From the NCBI GenBank assembly GCA_002030045.1, contig LQBI01000033.1:56240-120239 (forward strand): a DNA stretch of 64,000 nt, given 5' to 3'. The notes beneath the pieces are model-generated. The model was not told the origin of the DNA. It made no database searches and worked only from the letters and a program-made list of their open reading frames with translations. Of this stretch, positions 16,747 through 24,494 are shown one piece after another. The first letter of the stretch is position 1. Every line of letters starts with the position of its first letter. A program made the position numbers and the translations under genes. Source of the stretch: Candidatus Aegiribacteria sp. MLS_C. Lineage in GTDB: Bacteria > Fermentibacterota > Fermentibacteria > Fermentibacterales > JCC-6.

Positions 16747-17922
16747 ATGGAAGACCGCTCATGGGGCGCCGTCATCGTGGCGGCCGGTTCGGGCGTCAGG
16801 TTCGGAGCCGGCATTCCCAAGCAGTTCCTGAGACTGGGCGACAAGGCGGTGGTCGACTGGTCCCTCGGGGCCTTCATGTCCATCGGCGGAATCTCCGAGA
16901 TCGTTGTGGTGGTGCCGGGTGAAGCCGATTGGAGGAGATGGTGGAACCCTCCGGACGGAGTGGTCACAGTTCCCGGAGGAACCAGGAGGCAGGATTCCGT
17001 CATGTCGGGCCTCAGGGCGCTGGTGGGCTCGGAGTTCGTCCTGGTCCACGATGCTGCCAGGCCCCTGGTCCGGCGTGAGCTGATAGAGAGGGTGATGCTG
17101 GAGGCTCTCCGCAGCGGAGCCGCGGTCCCGGTGGTGCCCGTCCGTGATACGGTCAAGCGCCTGGACCCGGGGTCCTTCTTATCACCCACCGTTCCCAGGG
17201 AGGACCTCAGGTTCAGCCAGACCCCGCAGGCCTTCAGGCTGGACGAACTCAGGGAAGTCCTGGGGTCCTCCGGGGAAGTCACCGACGAGTGTTCCGCGAT
17301 GGAGTTCGCGGGAAGGCAGGTGGCCGCCGTCCCGGGGGATCCCCTCAACATGAAGATCACGGATCCGGTGGACCTGGGACTGGTCCGATGCATCGCAGGG
17401 GAAGGATATCGCGAGACCAGGACGGGAACCGGGCTTGATTTCCATCCCTTCGAGGACGGCAGGCCCCTCGTGCTGGCGGGATGCAGGCTGCGATCGGACC
17501 GCGGACTTGCAGGGCACTCGGACGGGGATGCAGTGCTGCATGCGGCATCGGACGCCATCCTGGCCGCCGCCAGGCTGGGCGACATCGGTGTGCATTTCCC
17601 CCCGGGCGATCCCGAGTGGAAGGACGCCGACAGCTCCCTGATGCTCGGACGGTGCGTAACCATGGCCCGGGAGGCGGGCTGGACCGTATCGCAGCTTGAC
17701 CTGACGATCATCGCCGTTACTCCGAGGATAGCTCCGATCAGGGACCTGGCCCTGGCCAGGCTGTCCGAGATAACGGGTCTGCCGGTCGAAAGGATATGGA
17801 TCAAGGGTACCACGACCAACAGCCTCGGCGACATCGGAAGGGGACTCGGTGTGGGATGCATGGCGCTGGCCGTCCTCGAGAGAACGCACCGGAATATACC
17901 TGCTGCCGGAAACAACCTTTGA
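16747..17922 (+). CDS. ispDF: Bifunctional IspD/IspF, MEP-pathway isoprenoid enzyme
   Basis: Two steps of the non-mevalonate isoprenoid pathway in one 391-residue protein. Residues 1-220 are IspD (CTP addition to MEP): VIVAAGSGVRFGAGIPKQFL, LVHDAARPLV, PVRDTVKR, FSQTPQAFR. Residues about 228-391 are IspF (cyclisation): RTGTGLDFHPFEDGRPLVLAG, HSDGDAVLHAASDAILAAA with the zinc-binding D-x-H and H, IGVHFPPGD, KGTTTNSLG. The fusion is known in several groups. It begins four bases after the PIN/TRAM gene, and its TGA overlaps the TTG start of dedA. Confidence 0.96.
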   Translation: MEDRSWGAVIVAAGSGVRFGAGIPKQFLRLGDKAVVDWSLGAFMSIGGISEIVVVVPGEADWRRWWNPPDGVVTVPGGTRRQDSVMSGLRALVGSEFVLVHDAARPLVRRELIERVMLEALRSGAAVPVVPVRDTVKRLDPGSFLSPTVPREDLRFSQTPQAFRLDELREVLGSSGEVTDECSAMEFAGRQVAAVPGDPLNMKITDPVDLGLVRCIAGEGYRETRTGTGLDFHPFEDGRPLVLAGCRLRSDRGLAGHSDGDAVLHAASDAILAAARLGDIGVHFPPGDPEWKDADSSLMLGRCVTMAREAGWTVSQLDLTIIAVTPRIAPIRDLALARLSEITGLPVERIWIKGTTTNSLGDIGRGLGVGCMALAVLERTHRNIPAAGNNL

Positions 17923-18530
17923 TAGAGAACCTGATAGAGTACCTTTCCGCCAATTCCCCGGGAACATGGGCCGTACCCCTGCTGGTATTGATCGCCTTCG
18001 CCGAGACCCTGTTCCCTCCGATCCCGGGCGACGTTCTGTTCATAGTCATGACGGGCTGGGCCCGTGCCGGAGGACTGCATCCGGCAGCGGCGGCCGCATG
18101 CGGGTTCGCGGGCTGCATGCTTGCCAGCTGCATTCTCTTCTACATCGGACACAGGCCTGGAAGGCAGTTCATAGAGGGCTGGCTGCAGGAGCGGGTGGAT
18201 CCTTCAAGGGTGGACAGGGCGAGAGAACTCGTTTCAAAGCACGGCCCCCTGGTTCTGGCCCTCAGCCGGTTCGTTCCAGGAATAAGGTCGCTGCTGGTGC
18301 TCATGGCCGGTTCATCGGGAATGCGTTTTGCCGTTGCAGCTGTTCCCGTAGCCTTCAGTGCTGCGGCATGGTACACCATCCTTTCGGCGGCTGGGTCGGT
18401 ACTCGGGAGGAGCCTTGATTCCGCCCGGGGTTTCATGGACGGCCTGGAACTACTGATCTGGGTCGTCCTGGGCGGTGCTGTCCTGTTCTTTCTCGCCTGG
18501 TGGCTGGTAACTGCAAGGAGGCGCGGATGA
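17919..18530 (+). CDS. DedA family membrane protein
   Basis: A 203-residue polytopic protein. It shows AETLFPPIPGDVLFIV, the re-entrant helix with the conserved acidic E-x-x-x-P-x-P, and ALSRFVPGIRSLLVLMAGSSGM, the family's F-x-R-x-x-P-G-x-R motif, followed by a C-terminal helix pair. DedA proteins support membrane homeostasis, and some flip phospholipids or undecaprenyl phosphate. The start is TTG at 17919, inside the ispDF stop (CTTTGA); the frame is open further upstream but only within ispF. It overlaps glgA by four bases. Confidence 0.88.
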   Translation: MIENLIEYLSANSPGTWAVPLLVLIAFAETLFPPIPGDVLFIVMTGWARAGGLHPAAAAACGFAGCMLASCILFYIGHRPGRQFIEGWLQERVDPSRVDRARELVSKHGPLVLALSRFVPGIRSLLVLMAGSSGMRFAVAAVPVAFSAAAWYTILSAAGSVLGRSLDSARGFMDGLELLIWVVLGGAVLFFLAWWLVTARRRG

Positions 18531-19945
18531 GGATACTTTTCGCGGCATCGGAGGTTTCTCCCTACGCCTCCACAGGAGGACTCGCCGGCGTGACCGGGTC
18601 GCTTCCGGCGGCCCTTGCCGGATGCGGGCACACTGCGGCTGCGGTGATGCCCTTCTACGGCTGCGTCGATCCTCCGGAGGACATGGTCTGGATAGGCAAC
18701 GGTCTGAGTACTTCGGCGGGTGAGGACTTCGGTGTCGCTGTCACCAGCCATCCGGTCGGTGGTTTTCCCGTATACCTCGTCAGGAGCGACGAGCACTTCT
18801 CGAGACCGGGGATCTACGGACCGGACCCCGAAAGCTCCTACCCCGACAACCACCGGCGCTTCTCCTTCTTCTGCCGTGCGGTGGTCTCTCTCTGTGAAGC
18901 GCTGCCGGAGCCCCCGGACATCGTCCACTGCCACGACTGGCAGACGGGCCTGGTGCCCGTATACCTCAGGAACAGCATAGGCCCAGCGGTGGTGTTCACC
19001 GTCCACAACCTTCATTTCCAGGGCAACTTCCCCCGGGATGTCTACCCGGCCACCAGACTGCCATGGTCCCTGTACGGGATGAAGGGGCTGGAGTTCTACG
19101 GCGACTTCAGCTTCATGAAGGGCGGACTCCTGTTCGCGGACAGCATCACCACAGTCAGTCCCACCTATTCCAGGGAGATCCGGACCGGTCAGTTCGGCGA
19201 GGGCATGGAGGGAGTCCTGGCGGTCCGTTCCCGAAGGCTTACGGGAATACTTAACGGAATAGACCACCGCAACTGGGATCCCGCTTCCGATCCCGCCCTT
19301 GCGGCGAATTTCAGCAGGGATTCCATATCTTCCAGGCACCGCTGCCGAAGCGAGCTGGCCGTAATCGCGGGACTTGACGGCCGGGGCCCGGTCGCGGGAA
19401 TGGTCTCGAGGCTGACCAGGCAGAAGGGACTGGACCTGCTCTTTCCGGTCATGGAGACGCTGGCCCGGGAAGGCGTGAACTTCGCCATCCTGGGAACCGG
19501 CGAGAGATCCTACGAGGAGGAGCTGCGGCGACTCATGCGCCGGTATTCGGGAAGGGTATCCGTGAAACTGGGTTACGACGACCTCATGGCCAGGAAGATC
19601 TTCGCCGGAAGCGACCTGGTACTCATGCCGAGCAGGTTCGAGCCCTGCGGTCTCGCCCAGATGATAGGGATGCGCTACGGCGCCGTCCCTCTGGTCAGGA
19701 ACACCGGAGGCCTGGCGGACACGGTAACCGACCTTGATGAGGGAGGATGCGGGTTCGTATTCCGGTCGCCCGACCCGGTATCGCTTCTCTCCGCCTTCCG
19801 GAGGGCTCTGGATTTGTATAATAGGAGGAACAGGTGGCCCTGGCTGGTCAAGAAGTGCATGGGGATCGACAATTCATGGGCCAGCAGGACAGCCTCCTAC
19901 GAGAAGGTCTACAGAGAGGCCATTGCATACAGAAGGGCGAGATGA
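18527..19945 (+). CDS. glgA: Glycogen/starch synthase, GT5 family
   Basis: Transfers glucose from ADP- or UDP-glucose to alpha-1,4-glucan. The 472 residues start MRILFAASEVSPYASTGGLA with AAGGAGG upstream. Starch-synthase catalytic domain (about 1-240: PDIVHCHDWQTGLVPVYL, VVFTVHNLHFQGNF, LNGIDHRNWDPASD) and glycosyltransferase-1 domain (about 285-455: VSRLTRQKGLDLL, PSRFEPCGLAQM, VRNTGGLADTV) are both present. The lysine of the usual K-T-G-G-L donor-binding motif is Ser here (A-S-T-G-G-L). No other glycogen gene is in the window. Confidence 0.93.
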   Translation: MRILFAASEVSPYASTGGLAGVTGSLPAALAGCGHTAAAVMPFYGCVDPPEDMVWIGNGLSTSAGEDFGVAVTSHPVGGFPVYLVRSDEHFSRPGIYGPDPESSYPDNHRRFSFFCRAVVSLCEALPEPPDIVHCHDWQTGLVPVYLRNSIGPAVVFTVHNLHFQGNFPRDVYPATRLPWSLYGMKGLEFYGDFSFMKGGLLFADSITTVSPTYSREIRTGQFGEGMEGVLAVRSRRLTGILNGIDHRNWDPASDPALAANFSRDSISSRHRCRSELAVIAGLDGRGPVAGMVSRLTRQKGLDLLFPVMETLAREGVNFAILGTGERSYEEELRRLMRRYSGRVSVKLGYDDLMARKIFAGSDLVLMPSRFEPCGLAQMIGMRYGAVPLVRNTGGLADTVTDLDEGGCGFVFRSPDPVSLLSAFRRALDLYNRRNRWPWLVKKCMGIDNSWASRTASYEKVYREAIAYRRAR

Positions 19946-20691
19946 GAACCTCGAGTGGAACCGTATCCTCACTGATGACGGTCTTCACCCAGTTCTGGAG
20001 ACCTGCGGGTTCCTACCGGCTCCTGCTGGACGTAAGATCCGCCGGCATCGCCATGATAGCCTCCATCATCGTGATCTCGGTGGCAGGATACCTCCCGGCT
20101 GTGCTGGTGAACTGGCAGGAACTCGAGACCGAATGGCGTTCACAGCGGGTCCCCGAACTGCTGGAGGATGGCCGGACCGCGGCCGAGGCCGACAGCATGG
20201 TCACAGGCGAGATGGACGACATGCGGAGCATGGCCGGGAACCTTCCCATGGCCCGTCTCGTGGAACGGGGCATACTGGCCGTTCTGGCCGGGCTGACCGC
20301 CTTCGGAGTTGTCTACGCGGTGGAGGGAAGGAAGGTGGGCAGGCTGACCGACTATTTTACATCCTCGGTGCTTTCCCAGTCCGCCTACATGCTATCGGGG
20401 GCCGTACTAGTAGTCCTGGTGGGTCTTCTGGACGTGCCTCCCGATGCCAGGCTGAACCTGTCCATACTTGTTCCGGTGGACACTCCGGATCCCTCGAGGC
20501 TCCACGTGTTCGTCTTCAGGTTCCTGGAGAGCCTGGACATACCCTCGGTTGTCTGCCTGCTTCTCTGGGGCACCGGTCTCGCGGCCATGACGGGAAGGGA
20601 CAGGACCTGGGGTCTCAGGCTGGTCTTCTCCGTCTATTTGCTCGGTATACTGCTGATCTCGCTGCCGGTGATGTTCGCTCCGGCCGCATGA
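19942..20691 (+). CDS. Yip1-like integral membrane protein
   Basis: A 249-residue protein with about five hydrophobic segments (IAMIASIIVISVAGYLP, LAVLAGLTAFGVVYAV, LSGAVLVVLVGLL, VVCLLLWGTGLAAM, LVFSVYLLGILLISLP). The opening TVFTQFWRPAGSYRLLLD and this topology resemble bacterial Yip1-domain proteins. A loop of about 75 residues, rich in charged residues, separates the first two segments. The ATG at 19942 overlaps the glgA stop; upstream in-frame sequence belongs to glgA. It precedes a TolC-type protein. Function unknown. Confidence 0.7.
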   Translation: MRTSSGTVSSLMTVFTQFWRPAGSYRLLLDVRSAGIAMIASIIVISVAGYLPAVLVNWQELETEWRSQRVPELLEDGRTAAEADSMVTGEMDDMRSMAGNLPMARLVERGILAVLAGLTAFGVVYAVEGRKVGRLTDYFTSSVLSQSAYMLSGAVLVVLVGLLDVPPDARLNLSILVPVDTPDPSRLHVFVFRFLESLDIPSVVCLLLWGTGLAAMTGRDRTWGLRLVFSVYLLGILLISLPVMFAPAA

Positions 20692-20710
20692 CTGGAACGG
20701 AGCTTTCCCT

Positions 20711-22006
20711 ATGAGGACAACGGCTTTTGTCATGGTACTGGTCTTCGGCGCCCTGCACGCGGGAGCCGACTCCCTCTCCCTGGACCTGTCGGCCTGGGTT
20801 GCCCTTGCCATGGAGAATTCCCCGCAGATGGACATCTCCTCCGCGGACCTCCTGTCTTCAAGGGCTTCATTGAGGTCCGCCCGGTCCTTCCTCTGGCCCT
20901 CGCTCATCCTCAATTCCTCCGCAAGGCGCACCTGGAGTTCCGCCCCGGACATGTCCGGAGGCTACACGGATACCGACAACACCACCTGGTCCATATCCGC
21001 CGGACTATCACAGGAACTCCTCGCATCGGGGGGCGGCAGCTGGCTCCGTCTTTCGGGGAGCAGGCGCTCCCTTCAGGCGGCTGAGTTCGACAGGGACCAG
21101 GCCGGGCTGGAGCTTACGATGGACGTGATAGTCGCCTACTACGGCGTAGTGGAGTCGATGGGTCTCCTCTCTTCGGCTCGGCGGTCCCTGGAGAGGAGCG
21201 CGGAACAGCTGAACAGGACGGGCTCCCTGTACGGCATCGGAGGTGCCACCAGCCTGGAGATGATACAGGCTGAGGTGCAGCAGAGTACCGACAGCCTGAC
21301 GGTGCTGCAGAGGGAGCTGGCGGTGTCTGATTCCTACACCGAGCTGCGCAGGGTGACAGGTGTGACGGGTTCTGACTTCCTTGTTGACCGGAACGCCGTG
21401 CTGCAACCTGTAACCGTTTCCACGGCAATGGCGTACGACCTGGATATCTCCGGTAACAGGTCCCTGGCGGCTTCCGAACAGAGGCTGGCAGCTGCTGAGT
21501 ACACATACCGCGCCACAGGCCGTTCCTACTGGCCGACTCTGACCGCGGGAAGCGGCTGGAGCTGGAGCAGCGACGAGCTGGAATTCGATGATTTCTCCGA
21601 CAGGGACAGCTGGAACGTCAGCCTGTCACTGCAGTGGACCCTCTTCGACGGTTTCGACAGGGAGGCGATGATACAGTCCGCCAGGGCTTCCATGCTCCGC
21701 CAGCAGGCGACCCACGAATCCCTTCAGAATTCCGTGGTCAGTTCCATAGTGACCGCCAGGGACAACCTGGTGAATTCCATCAGGAGCTGGGAACTCTCGC
21801 TGCAGGTCCTTAACCAGGCGAACGAACAGCTGAGGCTCTCGATGATGAGCTACGACCTGGGGAGCATCTCCCTGCTGGACCTGCTGGATGCGCAGTCGTC
21901 GGTGGCATCCGCCGAGGCGTCGGTGGAGTCGTCCCGCGTCTCCTGCCTCATCGCCGAAGCCAGGCTGATGGTCCTCCTGGGCAGGACCCCGAGGCTCGGT
22001 GAATAG
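20711..22006 (+). CDS. TolC family outer membrane efflux protein
   Basis: A 431-residue protein with a signal peptide (MRTTAFVMVLVFGALHAGAD). It has two structural repeats rich in Ser/Ala/Leu heptads typical of TolC helices, for example SLDLSAWVALAMENSPQM and the second-repeat YDLGSISLLDLLDAQSS. Such proteins form trimeric outer-membrane tunnels for efflux or type I secretion. No membrane-fusion protein or pump is adjacent; the preceding gene is Yip1-like. A GGAG lies 12 bp upstream. A terminator-like hairpin follows at 22021-22037. Confidence 0.9.
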   Translation: MRTTAFVMVLVFGALHAGADSLSLDLSAWVALAMENSPQMDISSADLLSSRASLRSARSFLWPSLILNSSARRTWSSAPDMSGGYTDTDNTTWSISAGLSQELLASGGGSWLRLSGSRRSLQAAEFDRDQAGLELTMDVIVAYYGVVESMGLLSSARRSLERSAEQLNRTGSLYGIGGATSLEMIQAEVQQSTDSLTVLQRELAVSDSYTELRRVTGVTGSDFLVDRNAVLQPVTVSTAMAYDLDISGNRSLAASEQRLAAAEYTYRATGRSYWPTLTAGSGWSWSSDELEFDDFSDRDSWNVSLSLQWTLFDGFDREAMIQSARASMLRQQATHESLQNSVVSSIVTARDNLVNSIRSWELSLQVLNQANEQLRLSMMSYDLGSISLLDLLDAQSSVASAEASVESSRVSCLIAEARLMVLLGRTPRLGE

Positions 22007-22020
22007 GCCCCGGAGGGGGT

Positions 22021-22037
22021 TGCCTTTCTCGAAGGCA
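22021..22037 (+). terminator. Terminator-like hairpin after tolC
   Basis: TGCCTT (22021-22026), loop TCTCG, AAGGCA (22032-22037), followed by CTCATTTAGAATTT. A short stem with a moderately T-rich tail; probably the end of the yicC-tolC operon. Confidence 0.4.
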
Positions 22038-22051
22038 CTCATTTAGAATTT

Positions 22052-22073
22052 CGGTGGTTGTTTTCCGCCACCG
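22052..22073 (+). promoter_or_regulatory. Leader hairpin just before the fabD ribosome-binding site
   Basis: CGGTGG (22052-22057) and CCACCG (22068-22073) pair around a 10-base loop; TAGGAGG follows four bases later. A structure abutting the ribosome-binding site could modulate fabD translation. That effect is inferred from position only. Confidence 0.35.
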
Positions 22074-22086
22074 TTAGGAGGATTCG

Positions 22087-23016
22087 ATGGGAAGACTAGC
22101 ATTTCTGTTCCCAGGTCAGGCTTCACAGAGCGTGGGTATGGACAGGTTCCTCTGGGATTATCCCGATGCGGTGGATTTCCTCGAGCGCATCGATGAGATG
22201 ACCGGCGTGCACAAGCTCAGCAGCATCATAGCGGAAGGTCCGGCCGAGCTGCTTACCAGGACCGACAATGTCCAGCCCGCCATTACCATGGTAAGCCTTG
22301 CCACCATGAACGTCCTGGTGGCCGCAGGTGTGAAGCCCGAGGGAACCGCGGGGCACAGTCTGGGGGAGTATTCGGCCCTCGTGACCGCAGGGGTGCTTCT
22401 TCCGGAGATAGCGGCCAAGCTGACCCGTATTCGGGGGGAACTCATGCAGGAGTGCGCAAACAGGCACCCGGGGGGAATGCTGGCCCTTATCGGAATCAGC
22501 CTTGAAGCGGCGGAAGAATGCGTTGTCGAGGCTTCCTCCATGGGTCCCGTGGGTATAGCCAACGTGAACTCGGAAGGGCAGGTCGTCATCTCCGGTGCAA
22601 GGAACCCGCTGAACAGGGCCGGAGTACTCTGCAGGGAGAAGGGGGCCAGGAAGGTCGTACCGCTGGAGGTTTCCGGCGCCTGGCATTCCCCTCTCATGAA
22701 GGACGCGGCAAAGGGCCTCGAGAGCGCCCTGGACGATGCCGGCTTCTACGAACCCGAGATGCCGGTGGTATCGAACGTCACCGCGGACCTTATCAGGAGT
22801 GGCGACGAGGCCAAGAGGCTGCTGAGAGAGCAGATAATCTCGCCGGTACTCTGGGCCGCCTCGATGCAGAAGCTTCGAAGGAGCGGGTTCGACACATTCG
22901 TCGAGGTCGGTCCCGGAAGGGTCCTCCAGGGACTCATGAAGAGGATGGAGGGCGTAAGGGTATTCGGCACCCACGACCGGGAAGCGCTGGAAGAGACAAT
23001 AAAGACCCTCACCTAG
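22087..23016 (+). CDS. fabD: Malonyl-CoA:ACP transacylase
   Basis: Loads malonyl groups onto acyl carrier protein for fatty-acid synthesis. The 309 residues begin MGRLAFLFPGQASQSVGM, with QPAITMVSLA, the nucleophile motif AGHSLGEYSAL (catalytic Ser), the GMLALIG and NSEGQVVISG segments, and the catalytic His in VSGAWHSPLM. TAGGAGG lies eight bases before the ATG. No other fab gene is adjacent in the window. It converges on the ThiD-Nudix gene. Confidence 0.96.
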   Translation: MGRLAFLFPGQASQSVGMDRFLWDYPDAVDFLERIDEMTGVHKLSSIIAEGPAELLTRTDNVQPAITMVSLATMNVLVAAGVKPEGTAGHSLGEYSALVTAGVLLPEIAAKLTRIRGELMQECANRHPGGMLALIGISLEAAEECVVEASSMGPVGIANVNSEGQVVISGARNPLNRAGVLCREKGARKVVPLEVSGAWHSPLMKDAAKGLESALDDAGFYEPEMPVVSNVTADLIRSGDEAKRLLREQIISPVLWAASMQKLRRSGFDTFVEVGPGRVLQGLMKRMEGVRVFGTHDREALEETIKTLT

Positions 23017-23032
23017 GTCCAGCCGGGTTCCG

Positions 23033-23053
23033 GAGCCGTTCAATCAGCCGGCT
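23033..23053. terminator. Possible shared terminator between fabD and the ThiD-Nudix gene
   Basis: GAGCCG and CGGCTC can pair around an eight- to nine-base loop in the 66-bp convergent gap. No T-rich tail follows on either strand, so this is a weak candidate. Confidence 0.25.
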
Positions 23054-23082
23054 CGGATCGCGTTCGAGGCATCAGGGTCCGT

Positions 23083-24372
23083 TCAGCCGCCGGACATAGA
23101 CCTGAGGAGCCTGTCATGGGCTCTGAAGGCCAGATCAGGTAAAGGGTCCAGGGGGACCCAGAGAACCTCCGAGGCATCGTCGCCCGGCCTGATGTCGCCT
23201 GACCATTCCCTTACCTCCAGGGCCATCAGAAGTATGCTTCCGTAGGCGGTGCTGTCCGTTTCGATCCGGAACAGTCCTGCGTCCTCCATGCGAAGACCCG
23301 TCTCCTCCATCAGTTCCCTGCCGCCGCACTGCAGGGGGGTCTCTTCCAGTTCCATGAAACCACCGGGAAGGCAGAGCATGCCCATTCCGGGAGGCACCGC
23401 CCTCCTGACCAGCAGCACGCTGTCGTCCCGACGCAGGATAAGAGCCACTGCGGGAAGCGGGTTCCGGTAGTGGACGAAGCCGCATTTCCTGCAGTACAGG
23501 TGTCCCTCCGGTCCCGGAAGCCTCGCCATGTCCGATCCGCAGTGGGCGCAGTAGGCGGGGGGCGAGTAGAACGACTTCCCGTCGATCACCGCCGGAGGCG
23601 GGAAGGCGCCGGGAGAACGCCCCGGGAGGAAGCCGTGGATTCGCGCCATCCGCCTCGTTATGCTCTTCTCCACGAAGCTCCTCGCAGCCTCGACCGATGC
23701 CTCGAGGTCGAATCCCAGCAGCAGCATGGATGCGCAGGCACTTGCCAGTGTGCATCCCGTTCCATGCACGGTTTCACGGGTGATCCGGGTGCCCCGGAAG
23801 GTCCTGGTGGTTTCCCGGGTCAGCAGGACGTCGCAGGGGTCTCCTGACAGGTGCCCACCCTTGACAAGGACCGCTCCGGCTCCCATTTCCATTATGCGTC
23901 TTGCAGCCTCGGACATGGACTCCACCGAGTCAACGGGGTCGATTCCAGACAGCAGTGCCGCTTCATCCGTATTCGGCGTGACCAGGTCGGCCAGCGGAAG
24001 CAGCCTCTCCTTCACGACCTTCAGTGTTCCCCCGTCCACGAGGATACTGCCGGCTCCCGAGGCGATCACCGGGTCCATCACGAAGAAAGAATCCGGAAGG
24101 CATTCCTCGAGGAAATCGGCAAGGGCGAGTGCGTTCTCCGTACTTCCGAGCATTCCCGTCTTCACCGCCGGGACCGGTCCGTCGTCCACCACAGAGCGCA
24201 TCTGGGCCTTCAGGAACACCGGGTCCACGGGGCTCCATGACAGGACCCTGGCGCTGTCCTGCACCGTGAGGGCGGATACCACCGGGCAGCCGTGGACGCC
24301 CATGGCGGACGCGCTCATAAGGTCCGCCGGCAGTCCCGCACCGCCGCTTGGGTCCGTGCCCCCGACCAGCAT
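23083..24372 (-). CDS. Fusion of HMP/HMP-P kinase (ThiD) with a zinc-ribbon Nudix hydrolase
   Basis: One 429-residue frame. Residues 1-250 are ThiD, which phosphorylates hydroxymethylpyrimidine in thiamine synthesis: GGTDPSGGAGLPADL, VMDPVIASGAG, PNTDEAALLSG, VLVKGGHL, and the anion-hole HGTGCTLASA (203-212). Residues 270-429 are a Nudix hydrolase with a zinc ribbon (C275, C278, C294, C297), like NudC-type enzymes. A perfect Nudix box spans G338-L360 (GX5EX7REUXEEXGU, with REL-MEE-TGL). Both active sites look intact. The start is ATG 24372 with GGAGAGGG upstream. No other thiamine gene is adjacent. The Nudix substrate is unknown. Confidence 0.9.
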   Translation of the reverse strand: MLVGGTDPSGGAGLPADLMSASAMGVHGCPVVSALTVQDSARVLSWSPVDPVFLKAQMRSVVDDGPVPAVKTGMLGSTENALALADFLEECLPDSFFVMDPVIASGAGSILVDGGTLKVVKERLLPLADLVTPNTDEAALLSGIDPVDSVESMSEAARRIMEMGAGAVLVKGGHLSGDPCDVLLTRETTRTFRGTRITRETVHGTGCTLASACASMLLLGFDLEASVEAARSFVEKSITRRMARIHGFLPGRSPGAFPPPAVIDGKSFYSPPAYCAHCGSDMARLPGPEGHLYCRKCGFVHYRNPLPAVALILRRDDSVLLVRRAVPPGMGMLCLPGGFMELEETPLQCGGRELMEETGLRMEDAGLFRIETDSTAYGSILLMALEVREWSGDIRPGDDASEVLWVPLDPLPDLAFRAHDRLLRSMSGG

Positions 24373-24452
24373 GAGTACCCTCTCCGTTCTCCACCTCCGT
24401 CGGGCCGATATACCTGCATAGCATAGTCTGTTTTCAGCCTCCGATTATTAAC

Positions 24453-24458
24453 TATACT
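24453..24458 (+). promoter_or_regulatory. Candidate -10 box (TATACT) ahead of tamA
   Basis: The divergent gap between the ThiD-Nudix gene and tamA is AT-rich around 24440-24480 and contains TATACT (24453-24458) and TATATT (24472-24477 region). No convincing -35 was found, so strand and exact promoter remain open. Confidence 0.25.
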
Positions 24459-24494
24459 TGCTCGACCGTATATTTTCGAGTACCATGTAGGCTG

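Noticed and set aside
16230-18152. Minus-strand open frame of 640 codons
   Set aside because: It is antisense to the PIN/TRAM, ispDF and dedA genes, which have clear motifs; the translation is Ser/Pro/Arg-rich and low in family-like features.
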